DNA from: Bradyrhizobium viridifuturi
GTDB lineage: Bacteria; Pseudomonadota; Alphaproteobacteria; Rhizobiales; Xanthobacteraceae
Reading direction: 5' to 3'
DNA length: 64,000 bases
Assembly (NCBI RefSeq): GCF_001238275.1
Contig: NZ_LGTB01000044.1
Span: 1-64,000, forward strand
A model generated the notes under the pieces. It was not told the DNA's origin. It made no database searches and worked only from the letters and a program-made list of their open reading frames with translations. Below are positions 9,118-18,425 of the stretch, in pieces. How positions within the stretch are numbered: the first letter of the stretch is position 1; each line of letters starts with the position of its first letter. Made by a program: the position numbers and the translations under genes.

Positions 9118-9699
9118 ATGTCTACCCCAAGTACCAAGACCGCTGAGGCTCTCAGCGGTGCGTTGCATCCGTCCTGCCGCAAGACCGCCGCCCACGCGCT
9201 GACCATCGTCCGCGACGGCGTCATCACCGGCGAAGGCCCGACCACCAAGGGCCGTATCCATTTCTCCCGGTCACTCGATGCCGATGACGCTGCCTGGTGT
9301 GCGCGCATCCTGATGGCGGCCGCGGTCGAGCATCAGCCGGTCAGCCGGGCCGAGATCGAGGCGCTGCTTTCGATCAACGAGGCGGCTGCCGAGCGCAGCG
9401 ATGGCGGCCGGTTCGACGACCTGCTCGCCAAGGCGATCGCCCACCATGCTGCGTCCGAGTCCGGCCTGCCGGTGCCTCCGCGCACGGTAGCGCTGTCGCC
9501 CGAGACCGACATCGGTCGCTGGGCGCCGACGCAGGGTACCAAGATGGACACCAAGGTTCTGGAGTGGATTGCCGGCCGCATGCGCGGTCAGCGCCGCACC
9601 GGCCGTGCGCTGGCGGCGATGGTTGCGACGCTGGTCGGCGCGACCGCGCTGCCGCTCGCAGCGCAGCTGCCCAACGTGTTCGACATCGGGATGATGTGA
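9118..9699 (+). CDS. Hypothetical protein
   Basis: A 193-residue protein that I do not recognise. The first two thirds are soluble and helical, with a cysteine in LHPSCRKTAAHAL and another in AAWCARIL. Around residue 165-190 there is one hydrophobic stretch (ALAAMVATLVGATALPLAAQL), preceded by a very basic segment (GRMRGQRRTGR). That could be a C-terminal membrane anchor. Start: ATG at 9118 (MSTPSTKTAEALSG); a TTG at 9103 is also in frame but has no better ribosome-binding site. The gene stands alone and ends in a strong terminator at 9752. Function unknown. Confidence 0.6.
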   Translation: MSTPSTKTAEALSGALHPSCRKTAAHALTIVRDGVITGEGPTTKGRIHFSRSLDADDAAWCARILMAAAVEHQPVSRAEIEALLSINEAAAERSDGGRFDDLLAKAIAHHAASESGLPVPPRTVALSPETDIGRWAPTQGTKMDTKVLEWIAGRMRGQRRTGRALAAMVATLVGATALPLAAQLPNVFDIGMM

Positions 9700-9751
9700 G
9701 CATCCGGGGCGATGCCCTGCATCGTCCCGAACGAAAAGCTTCAAGCGAGAG

Positions 9752-9784
9752 CGGCGGGGATTACTTCCCCGCCGTTTTCTGTTT
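9752..9784 (+). terminator. Intrinsic terminator after the 9118 gene
   Basis: CGGCGGGGA (9752-9760) pairs perfectly with TCCCCGCCG (9766-9774) around a 5-base loop, followed by a T-rich run (GTTTTCTGTTT). It serves the plus-strand gene. The stop codon of the convergent phosphodiesterase gene lies inside the loop. Confidence 0.8.
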
Positions 9785-11601
9785 GCCACTGGTCTCCTCG
9801 AGCCCCAGCGTCCGCCCCGGGAACCCGGCGACGTCGAAATAGCGGGTCGAGAGCACGCGCTGGAATTTCAGCACCGTGCGCAGCCCGTTGGCCGACGCCT
9901 TCTTCGACATCAGGGTGCCCTCGGCCATCTTCGGCACGATGCCGTTCGGTAGCGCTTCCGACATCACCCGGCCGATCAGCCCGCCATTGTTCGGCGCGCG
10001 CAGGCCGAGCAGTTGCGCCGCGGTCATGCCGACATCGGCGTTGCTGACTGGCAGCGGATCGACATAGCCGGCCTTGAAGTCGGGGCCGATCGCCGCGGTG
10101 AAGTTGTAGGTGTCGCCGCGGCTGAAGCTGCCATGCATGCCCTGGCCCTGACGCAGCACGGTGTCGGCGATCTGCACCGAGCAGTTGGTCGGGATCTCGC
10201 AGCCGCTCGACCAGGAGCGGAAGTTGACTACGATCGACGGGTTCGGCGTCACCGCCTTGCCCTTTAGATTGAGGTTCGACATCGGAAGCGTGCCGGGGAA
10301 GTTGCCGAGCTTGTCGTCGACGAACAGGCCGCTGACATAGTCCTGCTCGAGCAACGCCTTGATGGCGCGGTCGGCAAGCTTCTTGTCGCGGTTCGGCAGA
10401 TAGATCAGGTCCGAGCCGCCGTTGGTCGCGACCACGACATCAGGCTTCGCCGGGTCCTGGCCGAGCACGCCGTTGCCGGCCTCGGGTGGGCGTTGTCGGC
10501 GACCTTGGCGTTCTTGTCGTTGGGGTCGAACAGCGGCAGGTTCAACGCCTTGGCGAGATCGATCGCCAGGAAACCCATCGGCAGGAAATCCTTCGGCGTG
10601 TCGTCATAGGCGATCTTGGCCGAGGGGCTGGTCTTGCTCTCCTTCGAGATCGTCGAGAAGCCGTGGTCGGAGGAGACCATGATGTTGGTGGTGGCGGACA
10701 GGCCGAGCTCGTCGAGCGCCTTGCGGAGCTGGGCGAGGTTGTTGTCGGCGTTCTTGATCCCGGCCATCGAGGTCGGGCCGTTGATGCCGGGGGTGATGGT
10801 GTTGAGGCTGTCGCCGGTGTTGTGCTGGCTGCCGTCCGGGTCGCGCGACCAGAACACCAGCACGAACGGCTTGTTGCGCGCCTTGAACATCGGCAGCACG
10901 ACCTTGGTCGCGACATCGGCCATGTAGGCCTGTTGCGCGACGTTGGCGACCGTGGTGCCCGGCGTCTTGGCGTCGCCCGCCTTGGCATTGTCGCCACGGC
11001 TCGGGGTTGCGAGCGGCAGGCCGGCCTTGGTCAGTGCCTCCTTCATCTCGTCGGAGAGCGGCACACCGGTCTTGCCGCCGGTGGAATCGTCGACAACGAT
11101 CGTGTTCTTGCCACGATCGGTGTGGTCGAACAGCAGGGTCGGACCGACCTTGCCGATGGCGGCGGTGCTGAAGCCCTGGCCGCGCGCCATCTTCAGCAGC
11201 GTCTCCTCATTGAGGTAGTCGCCACTGAAGTGATCGTCGATGTCGGCGAGCACCGCGTCGTTCTCGATGAAGGGGACAACGGTGTCGCCGGCCGGCACCG
11301 AGGTGTAGCCGGTGTAGATGGTGTTGGAGAAGGTACCGGTGTCGCCGAGATAATGGCCGGTCGAGAGCGCCGAGCTGTTCGCCATCGTGAAGGTCGGAAA
11401 CAGCGAATGCGAATTCTTGAAGTGGACGCCCTTGTCGCGGATCTCGGCCATCGCAGGCGCCGTCTCCGGCGTCACGATGCCGCCGCGCAGGCCGTCGGGG
11501 ACGAACAGGATCAAGTTACGGGGTTTTGCGTTTTGCGCGGAAGCGGCGCCGGCTGTGAGCGCGATCATGCTCGCGGACAACAATGTAATGGCACGACGCA
11601 T
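9761..11601 (-). CDS. Secreted alkaline phosphatase-superfamily phosphodiesterase (frame-broken)
   Basis: About 613 residues when the frame is restored. The N-terminus is a signal peptide (MRRAITLLSASMIALTAGAA, cleaved near ASAQ), so the enzyme should be periplasmic or secreted. It belongs to the type I phosphodiesterase/nucleotide pyrophosphatase branch of the alkaline phosphatase superfamily: first metal Asp in LILFVPDGLRGG, nucleophile Thr in FPTFTMANSSALSTG, further ligands in FWSRDPDGSQHN and SSDHGF. The start at 11601 has GGGGGA upstream. The frame breaks near 10484: one C is missing in the CCC run before GAGGCCGGC on the coding strand. The C-terminal 235 residues, from VLGQDPAKPDVVV onward, continue in another frame with intact sequence. 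Substrate unknown. Confidence 0.8.
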
Positions 11602-11740
11602 TTCGTTATTCCCCCTGGTGAAACCTCGCGGCAGCCCGCCGCCGCCTTCGTTTAGTTTTGCCATATGACAGAAATGTTACAGCGCCGGTTCGGCGCTGCA
11701 ACTGTCTGGTTTTTCCTGCGGACTATCGGTCAACACACCG

Positions 11741-14700
11741 TCATTCCGCTGGCTGAATCGCGGTTTTCTCACTGCGCGCAGCACTGCCGGCATGCCCGTA
11801 CCGTGCATAGAGCGCGGGCAGCACGGCGAGCGTGAGCAGGGTCGCGCTGATCAGGCCGCCGATCACGACGGTGGCGAGCGGTTTCTGTACCTCGGCGCCG
11901 GTGCCGGTGGCGAAGGCCATCGGCACGAAACCGAGCGAGGCCACCAGCGCGGTCATCACCACGGGTCGGAAGCGGGTGAGGGCGCCTTGCTCGATCGCCT
12001 CCCGCATCGGCACGCCTTGCTCGCGCAACTGCCTGACGAAGCTCAGCATCACGAGCCCGTTCAGCACCGCAACGCCCGACAGTGCGATGAAGCCGACCGC
12101 CGCCGAGATCGAGAACGGCATGCCGCGCAGCCACAGTGCCGCGATGCCGCCGGTCAGCGCCAGCGGCACCGCGCTGAACACCAGCAGCGCATCGCGGGCC
12201 GATCCCATCGCGGCCAGCAGCAGCAGGAAGATCATCGCAAAACAGGCGGGAACCACGACCGTTAGGCGCTGGCGCGCCGCGGCGAGGTTCTCGGACTGGC
12301 CGCCCCAGGTCATCCAGTAACCCGGCGGCAGCTGCACCGATTGCCCGACCATGGCCTGCGCTTCCTCGACCACCGAGCCGAGATCGCGGCCGCGGACATT
12401 GGCGGTCACCACGATGCGGCGCTTGCCGTTCTCGCGGCTGATCTGGTTCGGCCCTTCGGTGAAGGAGAATTGCGCGACGCGGTTGAGCGGCAGGCTTTGC
12501 ACCGGAGAACTCGGCGCCGCCTTCGGCAGTGCGACCGGCAGATTGCTCAGGGCTTCGAGATCGGAGCGCACGCTTTCCGGCAATCGCACCACGATGTCGA
12601 AGCTGCGGTCACCCTCATACACGACGCCGGCATCCTGACCGCCGACCGCGGCACCGATCACGTCCTGGACTTCGGAGGCGCTGAGGCCTCGCCGGGCGAT
12701 CGCCGCCTTGTCGACCTTGATCTCGAGCACGGGCAGGCCGCCGGCCTGTTCGACCTTGACGTCGGTCGCGCCCGGTACGCCGCGCAGCACTGCGGCGATC
12801 TGGTTGGCGGCCTTCTGCATCGGTTCGAACTCGTCGCCGAACACCTTGACCGCGATGTCGCCGCGAACGCCGGCGAGCAGTTCGTTGAAGCGCATCTGGA
12901 TCGGCTGGGTGAACTCATAGACGTTGCCGGGCAGCCGGCCGACCGCCTTCGAGATGTCCTCGATCAGTTGCTCCTTGGTCAATGATGGATCCGGCCATTG
13001 ATCGCGCGGCTTCAGGATGATGAAGGTGTCGGACGCGTTCGGCGGCATCGGGTCGCTCGCCACCTCCGCAGTGCCGGTCTTGGAGAACACGTACGACACC
13101 TGCGGAAAGCGGCTGACAGCCTTCTCGACCGACAGCTGCATCGCCTGCGACTGCGACAGCGCCGTGCTCGGAATCCTGAGCGCATGCATGGCAATGTTCT
13201 TCTCGTCGAGCGAGGGGATGAACTCCTGGCCGAGGCGGAAGAACCCGAACAGGGCGGTGGCGAACAGCACGACCGCGACCGCTATGACCGGTACGGGCGT
13301 TGCAACCGCGCGCCGCAGCAGCGGGCTGTACCAGCGCTTCAGGGCGGCCACGAGCCAGTTTTCCTTCTCCTGCACGCGGCCGTTGATGCCGATCGCGATC
13401 AGCGCCGGGACCAGCGTCAGAGACAGCACGAAGGCGGCCGCGAGCGCGAGGATCACGGTCAGCGCCATCGGCTCGAACATCTTGCCTTCGACGCCGGTGA
13501 AGGTGAGGAGCGGCACATAGACCAGCAGGATGATGGCCTGGCCGTAAAGGCTCGGCTGCACCATTTCCACGGCCGATGCCCGCACCGTCGCCAGCCGTTC
13601 GTCGCGCATCAGTACGCGGCCGAGGGCGTGCTGCTTCTCGGCGAGGTGACGCAGGCTGTTCTCGGTGATGATGACCGCGCCGTCGACGATCAGGCCGAAA
13701 TCCAGCGCGCCGAGGCTCATCAGATTGGCGCTGATACGCCCCTGCCACATGCCGATGGCGGTCATCAGCATCGCGATCGGGATCACCAGCGCGGTGATCA
13801 GCGCCGCCCTGAAATTGCCGAGCAGCACGAACAGCACCGCGATCACGAGCAGCGCGCCCTCAGAGAGATTGCGCGCCACGGTGCCGATGGTCGCATCGAC
13901 CAACTGAGTGCGATCCAGCACCGTCTCGACCTTGACGCCCGCCGGCAGGGACGGCGTGATCGCCTGCAGCTTGGCATCGACCGCGGCCGACACGGTGCGG
14001 CTGTTGGCGCCGATCAGCATCAATGCGGTGCCGACCACGACCTCACGGCCGTTCTCACTGGCGCTGCCGGTGCGGGTCTCGCCGCCGATCGAGAGCGTCG
14101 CGAGGTCGCGGATCCGGACCGGGACGCCGCCGCGGGTGGTGACGACGACGGCGCCGAGTTCCTCCATGGTTTCGAGGCGACCGCCGGACCGCACCACGAA
14201 GCCTTCGCCGTTGCGCTCGATGTAGCGCGCGCCGCGGCTGACATTGTTGGCTTCGATCGCCTTGGCGACGTCGGCAAAGGTGAGGCCGAGCGCGATCAGC
14301 TTCGCCGCATCGGGATGGACCTGGTATTGCTTGAGGTAACCGCCGATCGAGTCGACGCCGGCGACACCCGGCACCATCTTGATCTGCGGCTTGATGATCC
14401 AGTCCTGCACCGTGCGCAGATAGGCGTCCTTCTCGACCTCGCTTTGCAGCACCTGGCCATCCGCCGTCAGGAAGCGGCCGTCGCTTTGCAGGCCCGGTTC
14501 GCCGTCGGTCCGTACCTTCTCGCCGGAGTAATGGACGGTCCACATGTAGATTTCGCCAAGGCCGGTCGAGGTCGGGCCGATCCGCGGCTCGATGCCCTGC
14601 GGCAGGCGCGCCCGAACTTCGGTCAGGCGTTCGCCGACCTGCTGGCGGGCGAAATAGATGTCGGTGGCTTCGCTGAATACCGCCGTGATCTGCGAGAAGC

Positions 14701-14965
14701 CGTTGCGCGAGAGAGAACGCGTGCTCTCCAGCCCCGGCGCACCCGCCAATGCCGTTTCGATCGGGAAGGTGATCTGCTTCTCGATCTCCGCCGGCGACAG
14801 CGCCGGGGCTACGGTGTTGATCTGGACCTGCTTGTTGGTGATGTCGGGCACCGCGTCGATCGGCAGTTTCGTCAATGCGAAGCCGCCGATGAACATCAGG
14901 ATCGCCGCCAGGGAGACGACGACCCAGCGCCGCTGGATTGCCAGACCGATGATGCGCTCAATCAT
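11741..14965 (-). CDS. Heavy-metal efflux RND transporter, CzcA/CnrA-like
   Basis: A 1074-residue resistance-nodulation-division pump of the heavy-metal (CusA/CzcA) family, the inner-membrane part of a tripartite efflux system. It has the usual twelve helices with two large periplasmic loops. Transmembrane helix 4 reads DFGLIVDGAVIITEN (Asp422, Asp428, Glu435), the DxxxxxD...E pattern of divalent-cation pumps such as CzcA and CnrA. Silver/copper CusA pumps have a different helix 4. That points to cobalt, zinc, nickel or cadmium, but the exact metal is not fixed. It overlaps the upstream adaptor gene by 8 bases. No outer-membrane CusC/CzcC partner gene is nearby, so the pump must share one encoded elsewhere. 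Confidence 0.92.
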   Translation of the reverse strand: MIERIIGLAIQRRWVVVSLAAILMFIGGFALTKLPIDAVPDITNKQVQINTVAPALSPAEIEKQITFPIETALAGAPGLESTRSLSRNGFSQITAVFSEATDIYFARQQVGERLTEVRARLPQGIEPRIGPTSTGLGEIYMWTVHYSGEKVRTDGEPGLQSDGRFLTADGQVLQSEVEKDAYLRTVQDWIIKPQIKMVPGVAGVDSIGGYLKQYQVHPDAAKLIALGLTFADVAKAIEANNVSRGARYIERNGEGFVVRSGGRLETMEELGAVVVTTRGGVPVRIRDLATLSIGGETRTGSASENGREVVVGTALMLIGANSRTVSAAVDAKLQAITPSLPAGVKVETVLDRTQLVDATIGTVARNLSEGALLVIAVLFVLLGNFRAALITALVIPIAMLMTAIGMWQGRISANLMSLGALDFGLIVDGAVIITENSLRHLAEKQHALGRVLMRDERLATVRASAVEMVQPSLYGQAIILLVYVPLLTFTGVEGKMFEPMALTVILALAAAFVLSLTLVPALIAIGINGRVQEKENWLVAALKRWYSPLLRRAVATPVPVIAVAVVLFATALFGFFRLGQEFIPSLDEKNIAMHALRIPSTALSQSQAMQLSVEKAVSRFPQVSYVFSKTGTAEVASDPMPPNASDTFIILKPRDQWPDPSLTKEQLIEDISKAVGRLPGNVYEFTQPIQMRFNELLAGVRGDIAVKVFGDEFEPMQKAANQIAAVLRGVPGATDVKVEQAGGLPVLEIKVDKAAIARRGLSASEVQDVIGAAVGGQDAGVVYEGDRSFDIVVRLPESVRSDLEALSNLPVALPKAAPSSPVQSLPLNRVAQFSFTEGPNQISRENGKRRIVVTANVRGRDLGSVVEEAQAMVGQSVQLPPGYWMTWGGQSENLAAARQRLTVVVPACFAMIFLLLLAAMGSARDALLVFSAVPLALTGGIAALWLRGMPFSISAAVGFIALSGVAVLNGLVMLSFVRQLREQGVPMREAIEQGALTRFRPVVMTALVASLGFVPMAFATGTGAEVQKPLATVVIGGLISATLLTLAVLPALYARYGHAGSAARSEKTAIQPAE

Positions 14966-16181
14966 GGCCGTGCTCCGCCTCGTCCTTCTCGACCTCGGCC
15001 TTCAGCGTAAAAGTATTCTGCACTGCGATGGTCTCGCCGGCGGCGAGACCCGAAACGATCTCGACATCGTCGTCGTCCTCGCGGCCGGTCCGCACCGACC
15101 GCGCCTCGAAGCCGTCGGCATCGCGCACGAACACGGTCGGCGTCCCCTTGATGGTTTGAATGGCCTTCTTCGAGACGATCACGGTCGACGGCGCGCCCGA
15201 CAGCGGGACCTCAGCGGTCACGAACGTACCCGGCTTCCAGCGGTGATTCTTGTTGGGCATGGTCGCGATCACCCGGGCGTTGCGGGTCTCGCGGTCGAGC
15301 AGGGGGCTGACGAAGATCACGTCGGCATTGGCTTCATCCCCGGTACCGATGGCGCGGATTTTCACCGCAACGCCTTCGCGGACCGCGCCGATGTCCTCCG
15401 GCGAAACCGCGAGATCAACCCAGATGTCGTCGAGGTTGACGATGACATAGAGCTCGCTTTCTTGACCTTCGCGCCCGATCAATCCGCCGAGATCGACGCG
15501 GCGTTCGGAGACCCGGCCGCTGATCGGCGCACGCAGGAACTGGGTGCGCAGGCTTTCGGGCGGCTGGTTGGGCAGATCGGCGATCTCGCTTTCCGACAGG
15601 CCCAGCGCAAACAGTTTCTGTCGCGCGCCGTCGAGCTTGATCTGCGCGTCGTTCGCGGTCAGCCGCGTGCGCAGGAACTCGTTTTCCGACACGATCCGGG
15701 TCTCGACCAGCGTCTTCTGCCGTGCGTAGAGGGTCTGCTGCAGATCGTTGGTCAGCCTGGCTGCGAGGTATTCGCTCTTGGCGTCGGCGACCTCGCGGCT
15801 TTCGATGGCCGCGACGATCTCGCCCTTCTCGACGACGTCGCCGAGACGCTTGCGCAGTTCCGTCACCGTCGCGAGCACGCGCACCGAGACGCGGCCGATA
15901 TGGTCGGCATCGGGGATCAGCGATCCCGGCGCGAGGAAGTGCCGCTTCAGCATGCCGCCGCCGGACTGCGTGAGCGTGATGCCGGCCTCACGAATCTGGT
16001 CTTCGCTCAGCTCGACATGGCCGGGGGCCTCATGCTTGGCCTCGGCTTTCTCTGGACCTGCGATCGCAGTCTCCCGCGCGGTGGCCGGGAACTTGACCGG
16101 CCAACCGATCCATCCGGCAGCCAGAAAGATCAGCGTAATGCCGGCGGCGACGCCGGCGAAAAATAGAGCAACCCGTTTCAT
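14958..16181 (-). CDS. Efflux RND periplasmic adaptor (membrane fusion protein)
   Basis: A 407-residue membrane fusion protein of the CzcB/CusB kind. The N-terminus has a single membrane helix or signal anchor (MKRVALFFAGVAAGITLIFLAAGW). A barrel-sandwich and alpha-hairpin region (about 90-220) precedes the beta-barrel part. It links the inner-membrane pump to an outer-membrane channel. The C-terminus ends in an acidic and histidine tail (DEAEHGHD), which may bind metal. Start: ATG at 16181, with GGAGAGG upstream; the open frame continues to 16274 without family match. It overlaps the pump gene by 8 bases and belongs to the operon 16663 to 11741. Confidence 0.9.
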   Translation of the reverse strand: MKRVALFFAGVAAGITLIFLAAGWIGWPVKFPATARETAIAGPEKAEAKHEAPGHVELSEDQIREAGITLTQSGGGMLKRHFLAPGSLIPDADHIGRVSVRVLATVTELRKRLGDVVEKGEIVAAIESREVADAKSEYLAARLTNDLQQTLYARQKTLVETRIVSENEFLRTRLTANDAQIKLDGARQKLFALGLSESEIADLPNQPPESLRTQFLRAPISGRVSERRVDLGGLIGREGQESELYVIVNLDDIWVDLAVSPEDIGAVREGVAVKIRAIGTGDEANADVIFVSPLLDRETRNARVIATMPNKNHRWKPGTFVTAEVPLSGAPSTVIVSKKAIQTIKGTPTVFVRDADGFEARSVRTGREDDDDVEIVSGLAAGETIAVQNTFTLKAEVEKDEAEHGHD

Positions 16182-16294
16182 ATGCGCCTCTCCGCAGCGC
16201 ATGCCGATGGCCCTGCGCTGTCGCGACATTGGTCTGTGCGGAAGCGTGCGCGCGGCCCCATGGCAGCGGCGCACGGCCGGTCATGCCGACCGGG

Positions 16295-16663
16295 TCAGGC
16301 GCGGGGTGGTTTGAACGGAGACAGTCGCTCGGCCGACGCCGGCAACTCGATGCTGCTGTCGCCATAGCTGTGCGGCGCATAGGCGATCGGGAACGCGGTT
16401 TCCTGCGGAGCTACCGACACGACGTGGGTCAGGCAATGATCGCCGTGCAGCGAGGCCGGATGCGACGGAGCCTTGCCGCCGGTGTCGTTGATCGACTGTG
16501 CGATCGGGGCGACGGGAGCTGCGTCGTCATCACGGTCGAAGGTCCAGCCGTGGAAGAACGACAGCACCAGCGCAAGCGAGATCAGTCCCGCAAGCAGGCT
16601 GCGCCAGCGGCGCGGTCTCGTTGCGTGAGCGGAAGACTGAATCATGGTGCGCGAAGCGGCCAT
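16295..16663 (-). CDS. Small periplasmic or membrane-anchored protein of the metal-efflux operon
   Basis: A 122-residue protein with one hydrophobic segment (about 22-40, LLAGLISLALVLSFFHGW) after a basic start, followed by a periplasmic part. That part holds the motif LHGDHCLTHVVSV with three His and one Cys within nine residues and ends with a proline-rich tail. Proteins of this size with a histidine cluster often precede metal-efflux genes and may bind the metal, but I recognise no named family. It is the first gene of the cluster leading into the adaptor and pump, 113 bases before the adaptor start. An internal ATG at 16645 is an alternative start. Confidence 0.6.
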   Translation of the reverse strand: MAASRTMIQSSAHATRPRRWRSLLAGLISLALVLSFFHGWTFDRDDDAAPVAPIAQSINDTGGKAPSHPASLHGDHCLTHVVSVAPQETAFPIAYAPHSYGDSSIELPASAERLSPFKPPRA

Positions 16664-16737
16664 CAGGCCTACTTAGCGCCGCGACCGCGCGCATTCAAGT
16701 TCGGCGCCGCGACAGATTGGCCGTGGATACTATAACG

Positions 16738-16965
16738 TTACACGCTCTCAGCGGCTCGGCGCATCAGCCAGCGGCGCGCTGCGACGACGGCCCAGATCGC
16801 CTCAACCAGACCGAACGGCCAGGCGCCCTGCAGGAAGCCATAGGCGGAGCCGAGCGCGCAAGAAACCGCGAAGGCCAGGATGAACCAGGGACTGCGATCT
16901 TCGGCCGCGTAGCAGACGAGCATCATGGTCACGGCGAACAGTCCGAACAGCGTCAGCGCATCCAT
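16738..16965 (-). CDS. Hypothetical 75-residue membrane protein
   Basis: A small membrane protein with two to three hydrophobic segments (DALTLFGLFAVTMMLVCYAA, FILAFAVSCALGSAYGF, and GLVEAIWAVVAARRW). The pattern, including an ED pair between helices 1 and 2 and the WPFGLVEAIW stretch, looks like a small conserved rhizobial protein. I cannot give a function. The frame is open far upstream to 17577, but that extension lies on top of the well-supported arsI gene, so I take the ATG at 16965. It is divergent from arsI and could share its control region. Confidence 0.6.
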   Translation of the reverse strand: MDALTLFGLFAVTMMLVCYAAEDRSPWFILAFAVSCALGSAYGFLQGAWPFGLVEAIWAVVAARRWLMRRAAESV

Positions 16966-17014
16966 TCCGCAGCAGAACTCCCCTTGTAAGGCTGTTGATA
17001 TCTGAGCACGCTTG

Positions 17015-17031
17015 GGATGGAATATCCATCC
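17015..17031. promoter_or_regulatory. Palindrome upstream of the ArsI-like gene
   Basis: GGATGGAATATCCATCC is a 7-base-pair perfect inverted repeat around ATA, 28 bases before the arsI start and 50 bases from the divergent membrane protein. The placement fits a repressor operator. It differs from the arsR-linked dyad at 41166, so the same ArsR is not an obvious match. Confidence 0.5.
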
Positions 17032-17058
17032 AGCGTCGCCGCCCGAAAGGACTGCACC

Positions 17059-17565
17059 ATGAAGCGCATGCATGTTCACGTCGCCGTCAAGGACATCCCG
17101 CAATCGGTCGGCTTCTACTCGGCGCTGTTCGGCGCCGAGCCGACGGTCGTGAAATCCGATTATGCCAAGTGGATGCTCGACGATCCCCGGGTCAACTTCG
17201 CGATCTCGACCCGCGGCCGCGAGCCGGGCCTCGATCATCTCGGCATTCAGGTCGAGAGTGCCGAAGAACTCGGTGAGGTCTACGGACGGCTTCGCAAGGC
17301 CGGCGGCGAGGTCATCGAGCAGGGCCAGACGGTGTGCTGCTATGCCAAGTCCGAGAAGTCGTGGATCGACGATCCCGCAGGCATCGCATGGGAGACCTTT
17401 CATACGACGGGCGAGAGCATCGTCTATGGCGACGGCACCGGCGAGCGGACCGCGCGCGTCGCGCACGAGAAGCCGGAGGAGAAACCGGAGGGTAAGCCAA
17501 GCGCCTGTTGCGCGCCGCAGCCGCAGGCGGCAGCGCCTGAGGCTTCGGCTTGCTGCAGATCGTAA
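17059..17565 (+). CDS. arsI: ArsI-like C-As lyase (CadI/ArsI VOC family)
   Basis: A 168-residue vicinal-oxygen-chelate protein of the ArsI/CadI family. ArsI is a ferrous-iron dioxygenase that cleaves the carbon-arsenic bond of trivalent organoarsenicals. The features that mark ArsI are present: iron ligands His5, His60 and Glu112 (GIAWETFHT), and the vicinal pair Cys93-Cys94 in QTVCCYAKSEKSW that binds the arsenical. The C-terminus carries two more cysteine pairs (SACCAPQP and SACCRS) as a flexible tail. Start: ATG at 17059 with GAAAGGA 8 bases upstream. The gene is alone, 23 kb from the arsenic operon at 40.6 kb. The substrate is inferred from the motif. Confidence 0.85.
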   Translation: MKRMHVHVAVKDIPQSVGFYSALFGAEPTVVKSDYAKWMLDDPRVNFAISTRGREPGLDHLGIQVESAEELGEVYGRLRKAGGEVIEQGQTVCCYAKSEKSWIDDPAGIAWETFHTTGESIVYGDGTGERTARVAHEKPEEKPEGKPSACCAPQPQAAAPEASACCRS

Positions 17566-17775
17566 CCGATCGCGCATCTTTTAGCCCGGATGATGCGCGG
17601 CGAAATTCGGGACGTCGCCGGCCGCTGAACTGCGCTGCGCTGCGCTTCGTCCGCAGTACGCATCGCCGGTGGAGCCGTTACGTCGACGCAACCGGTTACC
17701 GCTGTAAGCAAAGGCTTAATGCCTGCGACATAGTATCGCTCCGATCAAAGCCTTCCCGCTAACCGCCCGGTAACT

Positions 17776-18312
17776 ATGCGGCTCCTGCCAATCAAGGATC
17801 CAGAGCGATCCTGGCGTCATAGCAAGGCACAATGGAAGAAGGACGCTGAAGGCGTCGGAGAGGATTTGGCCGCTTTCGGCGGCATCGCCGCGTTCGAAAC
17901 GCTGACCGCCAGGGAGGGTGACAACCAGGGTCTGTATCACCTGACCGACGGAGAGCGGGTCCACGCGGTTTGCCAGGTCCGGCGTCTGTTGATGAGCCGA
18001 TATACCGCGCCCGCCCTCAGTGCGCGTTTCGTCAACGTGTCTCCGATTTACGATCTCGGCCTCGCCGATATCGCCGATTACGCGCAAATGCTCGTCGCGT
18101 TGTTCTCCGGCGTCGTCTGGCTGTCGCGCGACGCATTGTCGGCCAACCACATCCGGTTTCTCCTGAAGAGCCCAGGTGACTCGCAGTTCTTCGCCGCGCT
18201 GAAGGCCGTGACGCCATTCTCGCCATTCTCGAAATTCACCATTGAAGGCGCGTTGATCGAGTGCAGCCTGAAGGAGGCGACGGCGTCGTCGCCCGCAGCG
18301 GCGGTCTCCTGA
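17776..18312 (+). CDS. Hypothetical protein
   Basis: A 178-residue soluble protein that I do not recognise. It has an N-terminal part rich in charged residues (PERSWRHSKAQWKKDAEG), a middle beta-rich region (GLYHLTDGERVHAVCQVRRLLMSRYTAPALSARFVNVSPIYD), and a C-terminal half with VVWLSRDALSANHIRFLLKS. It has no signal peptide or membrane helix. The mixed alpha/beta pattern suggests a sensor or acyltransferase-like fold, but no motif proves that. It is 113 bases upstream of the GGDEF-EAL gene and could be linked with it in signalling. Start is ATG at 17776; no good Shine-Dalgarno is visible. Confidence 0.6.
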   Translation: MRLLPIKDPERSWRHSKAQWKKDAEGVGEDLAAFGGIAAFETLTAREGDNQGLYHLTDGERVHAVCQVRRLLMSRYTAPALSARFVNVSPIYDLGLADIADYAQMLVALFSGVVWLSRDALSANHIRFLLKSPGDSQFFAALKAVTPFSPFSKFTIEGALIECSLKEATASSPAAAVS

Positions 18313-18425
18313 CGATCTTCGCGCCGATCGCGTTCTCTGCGTTCCCCTTAACCGTCCGATAACTGATTTTCCTAACGACCCCTTGGGTTGTGTTCCCGTA
18401 GAAGGGCACGCGCAGGGGCAGGAAA

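Noticed and set aside
11665..11675. ATGACAGAAAT before the phosphodiesterase gene, equal to one half of the GbsR palindrome
   Set aside because: Only one half-site is present, with no mirror copy nearby; it could be chance in 64 kb.
12998..15010. Plus-strand open frame of 670 codons across the RND pump gene
   Set aside because: It is the mirror of the pump's coding frame, with no motif and an Arg, Asp, His-rich make-up.
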